Below are positions 1-9,088 of a stretch of 64,000 nucleotides of DNA, one piece after another; within the stretch, counting starts at the first letter, position 1, and each line of letters opens with the position of its first letter. The position numbers and the translations under genes were made by a program. The DNA is from Acinetobacter lwoffii. GTDB taxonomy: Bacteria > Pseudomonadota > Gammaproteobacteria > Pseudomonadales > Moraxellaceae. Under the pieces are notes generated by a model. The model worked only from the letters and a program-made list of their open reading frames with translations, was not told the DNA's origin and made no database searches. The stretch lies in NCBI RefSeq assembly GCF_019048525.1, contig NZ_CP077369.1, positions 1,302,001-1,366,000 of the forward strand, in the 5' to 3' direction.

Positions 1-1077
1 ACCGTTGTTCAGCATGTCGACCATACGTTTGTGTGCAGCATCACGACCTGTATAGATTGTACCGTTAAGAAGAAGTGTATCGCCTGGTTTCCAGCTATTC
101 ATTTCTTCTTGGGTAATCGTGTCAAGGTCAACACGTTTAGAAGATGAAGAATCCCAAGTCACAGCAGGGTAGTCTTCAAGTTTAGGTGCTTGAATATGTG
201 CAACACCTGTACCATCTAACTGGAAGTGTGCATGACGAGTCGCAGCACAGTTCGGGATCATACCAACTGGTTTACCTGCAGCATGACATGGATAATCTTT
301 GATTTTAATATCAAGTACAGTGGTTAAACCGCCAAGACCTTGTGCACCAATACCCAAAGCATTTACTTTTTCGAAGATTTCGATACGAAGCTCTTCCATT
401 TTGCTTTGTGGACCACGACGAAGCAATTCGTCCATGTTGATCTCTTCCATCAATGCTTCTTTGGCAAGCATCATGGCTTTTTCAGCAGTACCACCGATCC
501 CGATTCCCAGCATACCTGGTGGACACCAGCCTGCACCCATGGTTGGAACAGTTTTCAGTACCCAATCCACGATTGAATCAGATGGGTTTAACATTGCTAG
601 TTTAGATTTGTTTTCTGAACCGCCACCTTTGGCTGCCACAGTGATATCTACTTTATTACCAGGCACAAGCTTGTGGTAAATCACGGCAGGAGTGTTGTCT
701 TTGGTGTTCTTACGACCAAATGCAGGATCAGCCAGAACTGATGCGCGAAGCACGTTCGAGTTTTCTAAATAACCCTGACGTACGCCTTCATTGATTGCAT
801 CATCCAGGCTCATGGTTAAATCGAATTTAACGTCCATGCCCACTTCAACAAATACGTTGACGATACCGGTATCTTGACAGATTGGGCGGTGGCCTTCTGC
901 ACACATGCGTGAGTTAATTAAGATTTGTGCGATCGCATCTTTAGCAGCTTTGTTCTCTTCACGATCATACGCACGGCTCATCGCTTGGATAAAGTCTTGT
1001 GGGTGATAGTAAGAAATGAACTGAAGCGCATCTTTAACTGATGTGATCAAGTCATCTTGCTTGATAATAGTTGTCAT
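1..1077 (-). CDS. fumA: Fumarate hydratase class I, N-terminal 359 residues (cut by window edge)
   Basis: Class I, iron-sulfur-dependent fumarase, converting fumarate and malate in the TCA cycle in the cytoplasm. The visible protein starts at ATG (complement of 1075-1077) and leaves the window at base 1. Class I features are seen directly: an ICQDTG segment near residue 67, GWCPPG in the middle and PNCAATRHAHF further on, which supply three candidate cysteines for a 4Fe-4S cluster. The family is about 500 residues long, so roughly 150 C-terminal residues lie outside. It is transcribed away from the small ORF at 1405, leaving about 330 bases of shared upstream region. The family call is firm; fumA versus fumB naming is conventional. 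Confidence 0.93.
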   Translation of the reverse strand, partial: MTTIIKQDDLITSVKDALQFISYYHPQDFIQAMSRAYDREENKAAKDAIAQILINSRMCAEGHRPICQDTGIVNVFVEVGMDVKFDLTMSLDDAINEGVRQGYLENSNVLRASVLADPAFGRKNTKDNTPAVIYHKLVPGNKVDITVAAKGGGSENKSKLAMLNPSDSIVDWVLKTVPTMGAGWCPPGMLGIGIGGTAEKAMMLAKEALMEEINMDELLRRGPQSKMEELRIEIFEKVNALGIGAQGLGGLTTVLDIKIKDYPCHAAGKPVGMIPNCAATRHAHFQLDGTGVAHIQAPKLEDYPAVTWDSSSSKRVDLDTITQEEMNSWKPGDTLLLNGTIYTGRDAAHKRMVDMLNNG

Positions 1078-1222
1078 ACAAATATCTCTTGAGCGGGCTG
1101 ATAGCTAGCGGGCTAAATTATAAGACAAAAGAATCGGGTTGTGGGCATTTTGGGCGAGCATTGGCCGAAAGTTTATAGTTTAAGCAATCTGAGCAAGGAC
1201 TTTAGCTATTCAATCGGTCAAA

Positions 1223-1254
1223 TATGACAGCAAGTTGTCATATTCAGTGTCATA
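1223..1254. promoter_or_regulatory. Upstream cluster of TGTCATA motifs (degenerate Pho-box-like)
   Basis: TGTCATA occurs at 1236-1242 and 1248-1254, and an inverted copy TATGACA at 1223-1229, giving a 7-bp inverted repeat followed by a direct repeat. The direct pair has one more spacer base than a canonical Pho box. It lies between the divergent fumarase gene and the small ORF at 1405, about 100 bases upstream of a better box. It could be a second PhoB site or the site of another response regulator. Confidence 0.4.
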
Positions 1255-1342
1255 TTTCAAATTAAAAATACGCATAATTTTTCTGATTTTATATTAAGTA
1301 TTTGAATTTTATTGTTTATTTAAAATTTAATAAAAAACCAGA

Positions 1343-1376
1343 TTGTCATATAACTGTCATAAAACTTTTACATAAT
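1343..1376 (+). promoter_or_regulatory. Pho-box-like promoter of the 28-codon ORF
   Basis: TTGTCAT-ATAA-CTGTCAT-AAAA at 1343-1364 matches the PhoB-box layout of two 7-bp half sites in an 11-bp repeat, with one mismatch (T for C) in the first half site. A -10-like CATAAT at 1371-1376 follows 10 bases after the second half site, where PhoB-dependent promoters usually carry their -10. A Shine-Dalgarno GGGAGA at 1391-1396 and an ATG at 1405 follow in order. Regulation by PhoB is inferred from sequence only. Confidence 0.6.
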
Positions 1377-1404
1377 GCAGCTATTGAAACGGGAGATCCT
1401 AACA

Positions 1405-1491
1405 ATGGTTACAGGTATTTTGATGGCAGCTGGTTTTTGTGTATATATCGCTGCAACTTGGATGTATGGTCAGAAAGAAGAGCAAGCCTAA
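1405..1491 (+). CDS. Very small single-span membrane protein (28 aa), possible Pho regulon member
   Basis: A 28-codon ORF with a good ribosome site (GGGAGA, 8 bases before the ATG). Residues 3-21 are hydrophobic (starting VTGILMAAGF) and hold one cysteine and one tryptophan. The tail is short and charged (QKEEQA), suggesting one transmembrane helix. I do not recognise the family. Such tiny single-span proteins often act as subunits or modulators of larger membrane complexes, but nothing nearby names a partner. The complete order of Pho box, -10, ribosome site and start argues for a real gene. A longer ORF in another frame (1302-1532) has no such support. Confidence 0.6.
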   Translation: MVTGILMAAGFCVYIAATWMYGQKEEQA

Positions 1492-1535
1492 GCTTATCTT
1501 CTTTCTCCTATTTTAAAATCTCAAAGAATTAAGCT

Positions 1536-1594
1536 ATCTTCAAATCTTCAAATCTTCAAATCTTCAAATCTTCAAATCTTCAAATCTTCAAATC
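1536..1594. repeat. 8-bp tandem repeat, seven copies
   Basis: Seven exact head-to-tail copies of ATCTTCAA (1536-1591) followed by a partial copy. The array lies in the 290-base gap between the 28-codon ORF and the DUF2171 gene. The unit length is not a multiple of three and the array is not in a gene, so any effect would be on transcript or spacing. Copy number is likely to vary between strains. Confidence 0.9.
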
Positions 1595-1782
1595 CAGTTC
1601 ATCAAACTATAAAAACATTTGAAAACTCAAATTTAAAAAGTATCTTTCCTATAGCTTACTCAAGCCATGTTGACCATTTACATTTTTAACCCAGAAAAAC
1701 TCAAAGCCTGAAAACCCTTACACATGCGGCATTTTTTATTGCTTAGACTGTTTCTCTCAACTTCTAGAAACAGGCAAGTAGA

Positions 1783-2022
1783 ATGAACAATTTTAATGCA
1801 AGTGATATTAAAGAACATGCTTCAGTCATTGCTTCATGTGGTACTCAAGTCGGGAAGGTGGACCATTTAGAAGGTCAGGATTCAATTAAATTAACAAGAA
1901 GTGATGATGAAAATAATGAGCATCATCTGATTCCCTTGAGTTGGGTAAGTGAAATCAAAGACGATAGCGTCGTGCTCAATAAAACTGCGGAAGAGGTACG
2001 TAAAGAGTGGACTACCTTATAA
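1783..2022 (+). CDS. DUF2171 domain protein (79 aa)
   Basis: A small, acidic, probably cytoplasmic protein matching the DUF2171 type: an N-terminal DIKEHASVIASCG segment, a central strand with GKVDHLEGQDSIKLTR, and the PLSWVSEI and VVLNKTAEEV segments typical of PRC-barrel-like small proteins. The molecular function is unknown. Members are often found in stress or environmental-response contexts, which is background rather than evidence here. It stands alone and is followed by a clear terminator at 2102-2133. Confidence 0.8.
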   Translation: MNNFNASDIKEHASVIASCGTQVGKVDHLEGQDSIKLTRSDDENNEHHLIPLSWVSEIKDDSVVLNKTAEEVRKEWTTL

Positions 2023-2101
2023 GAAATTAAAGTTAGTGGACTGAAAAGCAGGGCTGCTTCAGCTTAATTTTTTATGTCACAGACTTTATGAGTAACCGTT
2101 G

Positions 2102-2133
2102 AAAATGCCAGTTCGAAAGACTGGCATTTTTAT
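2102..2133 (+). terminator. Rho-independent terminator after the DUF2171 gene
   Basis: An 11-bp perfect stem (AAAATGCCAGT at 2102-2112 with its complement at 2120-2130), a 7-base loop, and a T-rich tail. Confidence 0.85.
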
Positions 2134-2193
2134 TGTTTATTAAAACGAGATAATGATCGCGTGCTGAATTTATTGAAGCTATGAGTGTTTTTT

Positions 2194-2230
2194 TATAAAA
2201 AAACCACCTGATTTTTCAATCAGATGGTTT
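2194..2230 (-). terminator. Terminator of ackA-pta
   Basis: Read on the minus strand: AAACCATCTGATT, a short loop, then ATCAGGTGGTTT with one mismatch, followed by a run of T. It lies just beyond the pta stop codon. Confidence 0.8.
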
Positions 2231-2253
2231 GGAAAACTTAAATTCAAGAAGTA

Positions 2254-4392
2254 TTAAGCTTCTTGCTGCTCGGCCTGAATCGCGGTTAAGGCAATGGTAA
2301 ACACGATGTCATCGACCAAGGCACCACGCGACAGGTCATTGACCGGCTTATTCAAGCCTTGCAGCATTGGTCCAACACTGACTACATTGGCAGCACGTTG
2401 TACCGCTTTATAGGTCGTGTTACCGGTATTCAGATCCGGGAAAATAAATACATTGGCACGTCCAGCCACTTGTGAATCAGGTGCCTTTTGGCGCCCCACG
2501 CTTTCCACCGATGCTGCATCATATTGTAATGGCCCATCAATCAACAGGTCAGGACGACGTTCTTTGGCAATGCGTGTAGCTTCCGCGACTTTTTCCACAT
2601 CAGCGCCAGTACCCGAAGTTCCTGTCGAATAGGAAATCATGGCAATGCGTGGATCTATACCAAAGGCTTTGGCAGAATCGGCGGACTGGATTGCAATTTC
2701 GGCCAGCTGTTCTGCATCAGGGTCCGGATTGATCGCACAGTCACCATACACATAGACTTCATCTGGCAACAGCATAAAGAATACGGAAGATACCAGTGAG
2801 TAATCCGGAGCAGTCTTAATCAGCTGGAAAGCAGGACGTACCGTATTCGCCGTGGTATGCACTGCACCCGACACCAAACCGTCAACCTGATCCAGCGCCA
2901 GCATCATGGTGCCAAGTACTACTGTATCTTGCAGTTGTTCACGGGCCTGTAGTTCGTTGAGCTTGCCTTTACGCAGCTCCACCATCTTGTCGATATAGTT
3001 TTCACGCACCAAATCCGGGTCAAGAATTTCCAGATCTTCAGGCAATTCAATGCCGCGCGCTTTGGCTACTTCTAGCACAGCTTCAGGCTTCGCTAGCAAA
3101 ATACATTGCGCAATGCCACGGGACTGACAAATGGCCGCAGCCTGTACGGTACGCGGTTCATCACCCTCTGGCAGTACAATACGTTTTTTCGCAGCAATCG
3201 ATTTCTGTACCAGTTCATGACGGAAAGCGGAAGGTGACAGACGTGGCTTATAAGAACCATTCAACATTTGATTCAGCCATTCCGGATTGATATGGCTTGA
3301 AACAAAACGTGTCACCTGATCTGCACGTTCGGTATCATCCACTGGAATTTCATTGCTGAGATTTGCCAGTTTTTGTGCGGTTTCAAACGTGCTGAGTGGT
3401 GTATGTAAAATCGGTAAACCTTGCTTGATGGCAGCTTGGCAGAATTCCAGTACATGATCATTTGGCTGTTGATGTTCAGTCAGCACCAGACCGGCCAAAG
3501 GAATCCCATTACTGCTGGCCAGACTACTTGCCAGTAATACATCAATCCGGTCAGAGGCACTAATAATTAATTCGCCAGCTACAAACTTATGTAGTTCATG
3601 TTCAATATTGGCTGAAATCAGACTACTGTGTTGCACACGGCGCTGTTTGGCTTCGCCTTCATTAATCCAGTAAGCAGAAATATGGGCAGCCAGATCAGAC
3701 ATGCGTGGCACACTTAAGGTTTTACTGAAAGGCACCAAGCCAATCACTGGCAATTTTTCAGAACCAATATACGGATGCGTCTGCTGAATAGCTGTAATAA
3801 ATTCGGCGGTTTCAGCTTTAAGGCGTAAATCTGGATTCAGCGTGACAGGAATCTGCGCAGATTCTTCAGGCAGGCCTTTGGTGCGCATTAACATGATACC
3901 TGCCAGACGGGTAGAGCTAGCGCCACCAAAATTACGCAGCTGATGTTCAACTTTGTCTGCGGTTTGGCTTGGCTGCTGAATATTGGCATTGCTGACCACA
4001 ATAACTTTGGCATCAAGAGCTTGTGCCAGTGAAGCATTCAAATCATCGGCAAAACTGTCCTGAGTATTTGGCAGCAGACCTTCGACAATAATCAGGTCAT
4101 GCTGTTTGGCGATTTGACGATGCAGACGTACCGCTTCTTCAAGCAATTCATCCTGTTCACCCAGATTGATCTGCTGCAAGACTTTGCTATAACGGATGGG
4201 TTCAACAGTTTCACTTTGAGAAATATGACGATACAAAGCCGTGGTTCGGTCTTCGATTTCATTCAATTCCTGGGCAAAAGGTTTCAGGAAACCAGCTTTT
4301 ACCCCTTGGCATTCTAGTGCATAAATCAGGCCTAAACATGCAGAAGTTAAGCCTACGCCTTCCCCAGTGGGAACCAATAAAATCGTTTTCAT
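2254..4392 (-). CDS. pta: Phosphate acetyltransferase (long form, 712 aa)
   Basis: Interconverts acetyl-CoA and acetyl phosphate; with AckA it forms the acetate overflow and assimilation pathway in the cytoplasm. The order is that of the long Pta class: an N-terminal P-loop-like domain (LLVPTGEGVGLTSACLGLI at residues 5-23), a central DRTGG-type region, and the C-terminal catalytic PTA domain from about residue 390 (RIVLPEGDEPRTVQAA, then VDGLVSGAVHTTANTVRP and MISYSTGTSGTGADVEKV). The length of about 710 residues is usual. It lies 54 bases downstream of ackA in the same direction and ends at the terminator 2194-2230. Confidence 0.97.
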   Translation of the reverse strand: MKTILLVPTGEGVGLTSACLGLIYALECQGVKAGFLKPFAQELNEIEDRTTALYRHISQSETVEPIRYSKVLQQINLGEQDELLEEAVRLHRQIAKQHDLIIVEGLLPNTQDSFADDLNASLAQALDAKVIVVSNANIQQPSQTADKVEHQLRNFGGASSTRLAGIMLMRTKGLPEESAQIPVTLNPDLRLKAETAEFITAIQQTHPYIGSEKLPVIGLVPFSKTLSVPRMSDLAAHISAYWINEGEAKQRRVQHSSLISANIEHELHKFVAGELIISASDRIDVLLASSLASSNGIPLAGLVLTEHQQPNDHVLEFCQAAIKQGLPILHTPLSTFETAQKLANLSNEIPVDDTERADQVTRFVSSHINPEWLNQMLNGSYKPRLSPSAFRHELVQKSIAAKKRIVLPEGDEPRTVQAAAICQSRGIAQCILLAKPEAVLEVAKARGIELPEDLEILDPDLVRENYIDKMVELRKGKLNELQAREQLQDTVVLGTMMLALDQVDGLVSGAVHTTANTVRPAFQLIKTAPDYSLVSSVFFMLLPDEVYVYGDCAINPDPDAEQLAEIAIQSADSAKAFGIDPRIAMISYSTGTSGTGADVEKVAEATRIAKERRPDLLIDGPLQYDAASVESVGRQKAPDSQVAGRANVFIFPDLNTGNTTYKAVQRAANVVSVGPMLQGLNKPVNDLSRGALVDDIVFTIALTAIQAEQQEA

Positions 4393-4446
4393 AAGTGATA
4401 TCAGTCGCAGAATAATAAAAATCAGTTAAAAAGTGGCTAAGCCTGC

Positions 4447-5667
4447 TTATGCAGGCGTTACCTCAGCTTTAGACTTTTTTGCAGTATTGCGCTCCACCTC
4501 AAGTTCAACCACACTTTGAACTTCTTGTGCGATACGGCCTTCTTCATCTGTTGGCACTACCCAGATTTGTGGGCCTGTACCTGAATCGATCCGACCTTCA
4601 GTACCGCGTTTCAATTCATTGTTGGCGTTTTTATCCAGATTGAAGCCGAAGTGGGGCAGGTAAGTCATGGTCTTTTCGCGGATATAGGCTGAATTTTCGC
4701 CAATACCGCCAGTGAAGAACAGACCATTAAGACGTGGCAGACCACAGCTCAACGCTGCCAGAGATTTAGCTAAACGGTAGCAGAATACTTCAATCGCCAG
4801 TGCGGCATCTTCATTGCCTTGTTCTGAAGCTTCAATCAGGGTACGCATGTCATTCGACAGGTCAGACAGACCCAAAAGACCACTTTGGCTATTCAGCATC
4901 TTGTCAATTTTATAAATGTCCCAACCCAGGTTTTTCGCCAAGAAACTATGCAGGCTTGGATCGACATCACCACTGCGTGTGCCCATAACAATGCCTTCAA
5001 GCGGAGTTAAGCCCATTGAAGTATCTACACTTTGCCCATTCCAAACGGCACAGGTCGAGCTACCATTACCTAAATGCGCAGTTAACCAGCCACCTTGTTT
5101 GAAACTACCTGCCAGTTCAGAACCACGTTCTGAAACATAGGCATGACTAGTCCCGTGGAAGCCATAGCGACGCACACCATGAGCAGTATATAAAAATTTC
5201 GGCAGGGCATAACGATAAGCATGCGCTGGCATGGTTTGATGGAAGGCAGTATCAAATACTGCAACTTGTGGTAATTCCGGGAATAAGCGTTTGGTTGCTT
5301 CAATACCAATTAAGTGTGCCGGATTGTGTAATGGCGCAAGCGGCGTTGCTTCACGAATTTTTTCAATAATCTCGTCATTGATCAGTTCAGCCTTGGTCAG
5401 GCTGCCACCATGTACGACACGGTGACCGATCGCGTCCGGACGGTAGTTGGCCAGACGTTCAAGACCCACTTCAAGTGCTTTTTTGTGGTCAGCAAATGGA
5501 ATATGGATATCGACCGGCTCATTGCCAACCGTCACACCTTTAATGCGAGCATTCTCTGTGCCTAAGTTCTCAGCTAAACCATGAATACGGAAATTCTGCT
5601 CCTCAAGAAGTAATGCAAACTTGATTGAAGAAGAGCCACAATTAATAACTAATACTGATTTAGACAC
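4447..5667 (-). CDS. ackA: Acetate kinase (406 aa), GTG start
   Basis: Transfers phosphate between acetyl phosphate and ADP; the partner of the downstream pta. The ASKHA-fold signatures are visible: [15 protein letters not shown] at residues 6-20, HRVVHGG, the [10 protein letters not shown] segment, and [10 protein letters not shown] near the C-terminus. The start is GTG (complement of 5665-5667), because the protein begins directly with the conserved first strand. The length is usual. The C-terminal tail is lysine- and glutamate-rich. It is the first gene of a two-gene unit; its promoter should lie in 5668-5780, where I saw no confident hexamer pair. Confidence 0.97.
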   Translation of the reverse strand: MSKSVLVINCGSSSIKFALLLEEQNFRIHGLAENLGTENARIKGVTVGNEPVDIHIPFADHKKALEVGLERLANYRPDAIGHRVVHGGSLTKAELINDEIIEKIREATPLAPLHNPAHLIGIEATKRLFPELPQVAVFDTAFHQTMPAHAYRYALPKFLYTAHGVRRYGFHGTSHAYVSERGSELAGSFKQGGWLTAHLGNGSSTCAVWNGQSVDTSMGLTPLEGIVMGTRSGDVDPSLHSFLAKNLGWDIYKIDKMLNSQSGLLGLSDLSNDMRTLIEASEQGNEDAALAIEVFCYRLAKSLAALSCGLPRLNGLFFTGGIGENSAYIREKTMTYLPHFGFNLDKNANNELKRGTEGRIDSGTGPQIWVVPTDEEGRIAQEVQSVVELEVERNTAKKSKAEVTPA

Positions 5668-6072
5668 GATTGATTACCCAATTTTTAATTAAAATTCTCG
5701 TCCATTTGCTTGACCCAATTGCGGACAATGAAGCAGCAATCCAGATCAATGAATATGTTTTAACATTTGTTTTTTTTCTGTCCTAGATAGACTTTAGCAG
5801 ATTAGACTTAAGCATTATCGACCGATTTAACAATAATAACTAAAATTTATCAGTTCATAGTTTTCATTTATAAATAAAATGATGCTGAAAATATAATCAA
5901 TAAGAATACTCAATTCTGCTTAAAGTTTATTTTAGAACAGATTGGTTTTTTAGTTTAGCGCCTGAAAAGGCAAATATTGTTTCTACATACAATTCTATAA
6001 AGAGATTTATCAATAAAATGACCCGAAGGTTCTGATCCATCTATTTCAGTGTGAATTTATCTGCCCATAAAA
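5668..6072. other. Intergenic region between ackA and proA
   Basis: About 400 AT-rich bases between ackA (5' end) and the proA terminator. I see no ORF, RNA gene or strong repeat. It must hold the ackA promoter on the minus strand. Confidence 0.6.
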
Positions 6073-6098
6073 AAACGCCTCATAAATGAGGCGGTTTT
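6073..6098 (-). terminator. Terminator after proA
   Basis: On the minus strand an 8-bp stem CGCCTCAT with its complement around a 2-base loop, followed by seven T residues. It is 20 bases past the proA stop codon. Confidence 0.8.
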
Positions 6099-6117
6099 AA
6101 ATGAGCGATCTGAATAC

Positions 6118-7383
6118 TTATTGGCGAATCTGACCATCACCAAAGACAATCCATTTCTGCGAAGTCAGGCCTTCAAGTCCGACTGGGCCACGAGCATGGA
6201 TTTTATCGGTCGAAATCCCGATTTCTGCGCCTAAGCCATATTCAAAACCATCTGCAAAACGAGTAGATGCATTGATCATGACCGAACTTGAATCTACACC
6301 CGCCAGAAATTCGCGAGCCAGACTGTAGTTTTCCGTAATGATGGAATCAGTATGATGCGAGCCATATTTGTTGATGTGCTCAATGGCTTCTTCTATACCA
6401 GAAACAACTTTGATCGCCAGAATCGGACCCAGATACTCGGTATACCAGTCTTCTTCAGTGGCCGTAATAACTGCATCTCCAAGAATACGCTGGGTTTCCC
6501 GGCAACCACGCAGTTCAACTTTTTTCTCTTGGTATAGCTCTGCAATGCGTGGCAAGAATTCTTCAGCGACTTTTTCATCGACCAGCAGGGTTTCCATGGC
6601 ATTGCATACGCCATAGCGATGGGTTTTGGCATTGAGCGCAATCGGCAAGGCTTTCAACAAGTCCGCTTGAGCTTCCACATAGACATGACAGTTGCCATCT
6701 AAATGTTTGATGACCGGTACGCGTGCTTCCTCGGTAATCCGTTCGATCAGGCTCTTGCCACCACGAGGCACAATCACATCCACATATTCGGTCATGGTAA
6801 TCAACTGGCCCACTGCAGCGCGGTCAGTCGTATTTACCACCTGTACGGCAGCTTCAGGCAAGCCTGCGACTTTCAGGCCATGCTGAATCGCGACTGCAAT
6901 TGCCTGATTCGATTCCAGAGCTTCTGAGCCGCCACGTAAAATAATCGCATTGCCTGATTTTAGCGCGAGTGATGCCGCTTCCAACGTGACGTTAGGACGT
7001 GACTCGTAGATCATGCCGACTACACCCAAAGGTACACGCATCTTGCCCAGTTGAATGCCGGATGGGCGATAAGCCATATCACTAATTTCACCGATTGGAT
7101 CTTTCAGACCAATGACATCTTTTAGGCCCTGTAACATACTTTTAAAGCGTGCGGGGTTGAGTTCTAAGCGATCAAGCAGGGCAGGGTCCAGATTGTTGTT
7201 ATGCGCCTTGGTCATATCTTTCTGGTTAGCAGCCAAAATAGCAGTTTGGCTATTTTCCAAAGCCGTATAAATAGCGGATAACGCATTATTTTTAGTTTGG
7301 GTGGACGCGCGAGCCAAAATGCGAGACGCTTGGCGTGCCTGCTGTCCTACCGTTTGCATGTATTGTTCAATAGACTCTTGCAT
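6118..7383 (-). CDS. proA: Gamma-glutamyl phosphate reductase
   Basis: Second step of proline synthesis: reduces gamma-glutamyl phosphate to glutamate semialdehyde with NADPH. It is an aldehyde-dehydrogenase-type fold with the catalytic cysteine in [10 protein letters not shown], plus [15 protein letters not shown] and a [15 protein letters not shown]-terminal segment. I chose the internal ATG (complement of 7381-7383), giving 421 residues beginning MQESIEQYM, the length I recall for Acinetobacter ProA. In-frame ATGs at 7410 and 7449 would add 9 or 22 residues, and none of the three has a strong ribosome site. No proB is adjacent; the gene stands alone with its own terminator. Confidence 0.93.
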   Translation of the reverse strand: MQESIEQYMQTVGQQARQASRILARASTQTKNNALSAIYTALENSQTAILAANQKDMTKAHNNNLDPALLDRLELNPARFKSMLQGLKDVIGLKDPIGEISDMAYRPSGIQLGKMRVPLGVVGMIYESRPNVTLEAASLALKSGNAIILRGGSEALESNQAIAVAIQHGLKVAGLPEAAVQVVNTTDRAAVGQLITMTEYVDVIVPRGGKSLIERITEEARVPVIKHLDGNCHVYVEAQADLLKALPIALNAKTHRYGVCNAMETLLVDEKVAEEFLPRIAELYQEKKVELRGCRETQRILGDAVITATEEDWYTEYLGPILAIKVVSGIEEAIEHINKYGSHHTDSIITENYSLAREFLAGVDSSSVMINASTRFADGFEYGLGAEIGISTDKIHARGPVGLEGLTSQKWIVFGDGQIRQ

Positions 7384-7705
7384 AGCGGTTTGATCACTTA
7401 GAAATTTCATTTCGATATTAACAGCCTGCTGCTGCACAATGAAGCCCATCTGTTAAAAATCATCCGTTTTCGCTGACTTCTAAACATTTTGAAATTGTTT
7501 TCTGTTTAAAAGCAGATAAGTGGTCACTGAAGCGGTTGCTTGTGAAAAGCAGCTCTGTATAGAATGAAACACGCGACATTGATGTCATTTATAATTATTA
7601 AAGAGCAGGATGCGTGTTCAGGCACACCGGAATGCGCCTGAAATATAAGATCTGTTAAGCATGACTTGCACAATAAAAATAAGGCAAGGACGGAGGAAAA
7701 GGAAT

Positions 7706-9043
7706 ATGAATTCCATTATCCACATGGACGCCCATGTATTGGAACAACATAGCCACGATGGTTTTTTTGATCTTTATGATAAGCACAGTTTTAAGCAGCC
7801 GCCACGTACCACCTGGATGGATGGCTGGAAAATCGAATATATGGCGATCGCCCGTCCGGATACCTTGCATTTAAGACCCATGGTGATTGTTGGGGGAGCT
7901 TTCCAGAATTTTAATTCCTACAAATACTGTGTAGAACAGCTTTTTGATGCAGGTCCCATCATTCTGATTGACCTACCGTCCATGGGGGCCAACCAGCAGA
8001 TTAGTAATGTCGATACGGGGCTGTCTGCCGGAACACTGGAGCTTGAAGACCTTGCTGCGATGCTGGGGCGCTGGCTGGAACAGATGCAGCTGCCGCAAGT
8101 GGCAATTCTAGGTATGTCCTTGGGTTCAGTGGTGGCTTCCTGTTTGGCAGATCAGCGTCCTGAACTGGTCGATCGGATGATCCTGATGGGTGTGATGCAG
8201 AAAACCCGTAAAAGCTGGCGGATGCTGCTGGAAGAGTCTTTGCATCTAATGAAAGAACAGCGTATGGATGAATTTGGTCAGGCCGTCATTTTGTACCTGG
8301 TGAATCATGCACGTTTAACAGAAACCCGGATGTCACCGACTGCAAAGCGTTTGTTCTTTAAACAGATGGCGGAATTTACGGCCACCGAACAGGATCGTTA
8401 TGATATCAATTGCAACCGTTTATTGCGTCTGACCAATGTGCCGATTCCACAGTGCAAAGTGCTGGTGGCATGTGGGCAATATGACAGTTTTACCTTGCCA
8501 CATGAGAATGCCAATTTTGCCCTGCAATGTCCGAATATGCAGTATGTACAAATTGCAGGCGCCGATCATGTACCGCAGTTACAACGTCGTAAAGAAACCA
8601 TGCATCTGTTTGCAACCTTCTTACGTGATGAACCGGTCGATCAGTTGCCGGGAATTATTCCGTTTAGCCCTGAGCAGATACAGCAGCTTGAACGTCGCGG
8701 TGAAGAGCGGATTCAGGTGCAAGATTCACAACGTTTTCTCAGTCATCGTCATTCTGATCTCATTTTAAAAGCAGAGATAGTGGACATGAATTTCTTTGGG
8801 GTATTGCTGGAGTTAGATCCAGTACAGGCAGTGCGCGCAGCAGCTTATCCACGTGACTTAGCCCTGCATCTGGAAGATGAAGCTGGGGAATTTCAGATTG
8901 AGTGCCTGATCTTTGAACAGGATGACACCCAGCTGCGTGCCTTATTCAAACATGGCAGTTTTGAAGTGGCAGAACGTTTATTGGCTTTTGTAAAACAGCA
9001 GAAAATGTTGCAACATGCCGAAGTTTTTGATGCGGCAATTTAA
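7706..9043 (+). CDS. Alpha/beta hydrolase with apparent C-terminal PilZ-like domain (445 aa)
   Basis: The start at 7706 is supported by GGAGG at 7692-7696; an in-frame ATG at 7661 lacks this. Residues about 40-310 form an alpha/beta hydrolase: the nucleophile elbow GMSLGS with Ser138, then CGQYD with Asp260 and GADH with His288 as the likely triad. Residues about 328-430 look like a PilZ c-di-GMP-binding domain: ERRGEER (residues 329-335) matches the RxxxR start, and DMNFFG (360-365) sits where the family has D/NxSxxG, here with Asn in place of Ser. No signal peptide, so cytoplasmic. The substrate is unknown. The methyltransferase at 9072 is convergent and not in the same operon. Confidence 0.75.
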   Translation: MNSIIHMDAHVLEQHSHDGFFDLYDKHSFKQPPRTTWMDGWKIEYMAIARPDTLHLRPMVIVGGAFQNFNSYKYCVEQLFDAGPIILIDLPSMGANQQISNVDTGLSAGTLELEDLAAMLGRWLEQMQLPQVAILGMSLGSVVASCLADQRPELVDRMILMGVMQKTRKSWRMLLEESLHLMKEQRMDEFGQAVILYLVNHARLTETRMSPTAKRLFFKQMAEFTATEQDRYDINCNRLLRLTNVPIPQCKVLVACGQYDSFTLPHENANFALQCPNMQYVQIAGADHVPQLQRRKETMHLFATFLRDEPVDQLPGIIPFSPEQIQQLERRGEERIQVQDSQRFLSHRHSDLILKAEIVDMNFFGVLLELDPVQAVRAAAYPRDLALHLEDEAGEFQIECLIFEQDDTQLRALFKHGSFEVAERLLAFVKQQKMLQHAEVFDAAI

Positions 9044-9058
9044 AAAATATCAGTATTA

Positions 9059-9088
9059 AAAAACAGCATACTTAAACGCTGCTTTTTT
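9059..9088. terminator. Bidirectional terminator between hydrolase and methyltransferase genes
   Basis: A 9-bp stem with one mismatch (AAAAACAGC with GCTGCTTTT) flanked by A and T runs. It overlaps the last codons of the convergent methyltransferase gene. Confidence 0.6.

Noticed and set aside
1302..1532. A 76-codon ORF overlapping the 28-codon ORF in another frame
   Set aside because: It has no ribosome site, starts upstream of the Pho-box-like promoter and so would not be read from it, and its sequence has no protein-like pattern.
1536..1594. A CRISPR-like array
   Set aside because: The repeats are 8 bp with no spacers and no cas genes nearby.
7384..7449. A 22-residue N-terminal extension of ProA
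   Set aside because: No ribosome site, and the family length and conserved start fit the internal ATG at 7383.
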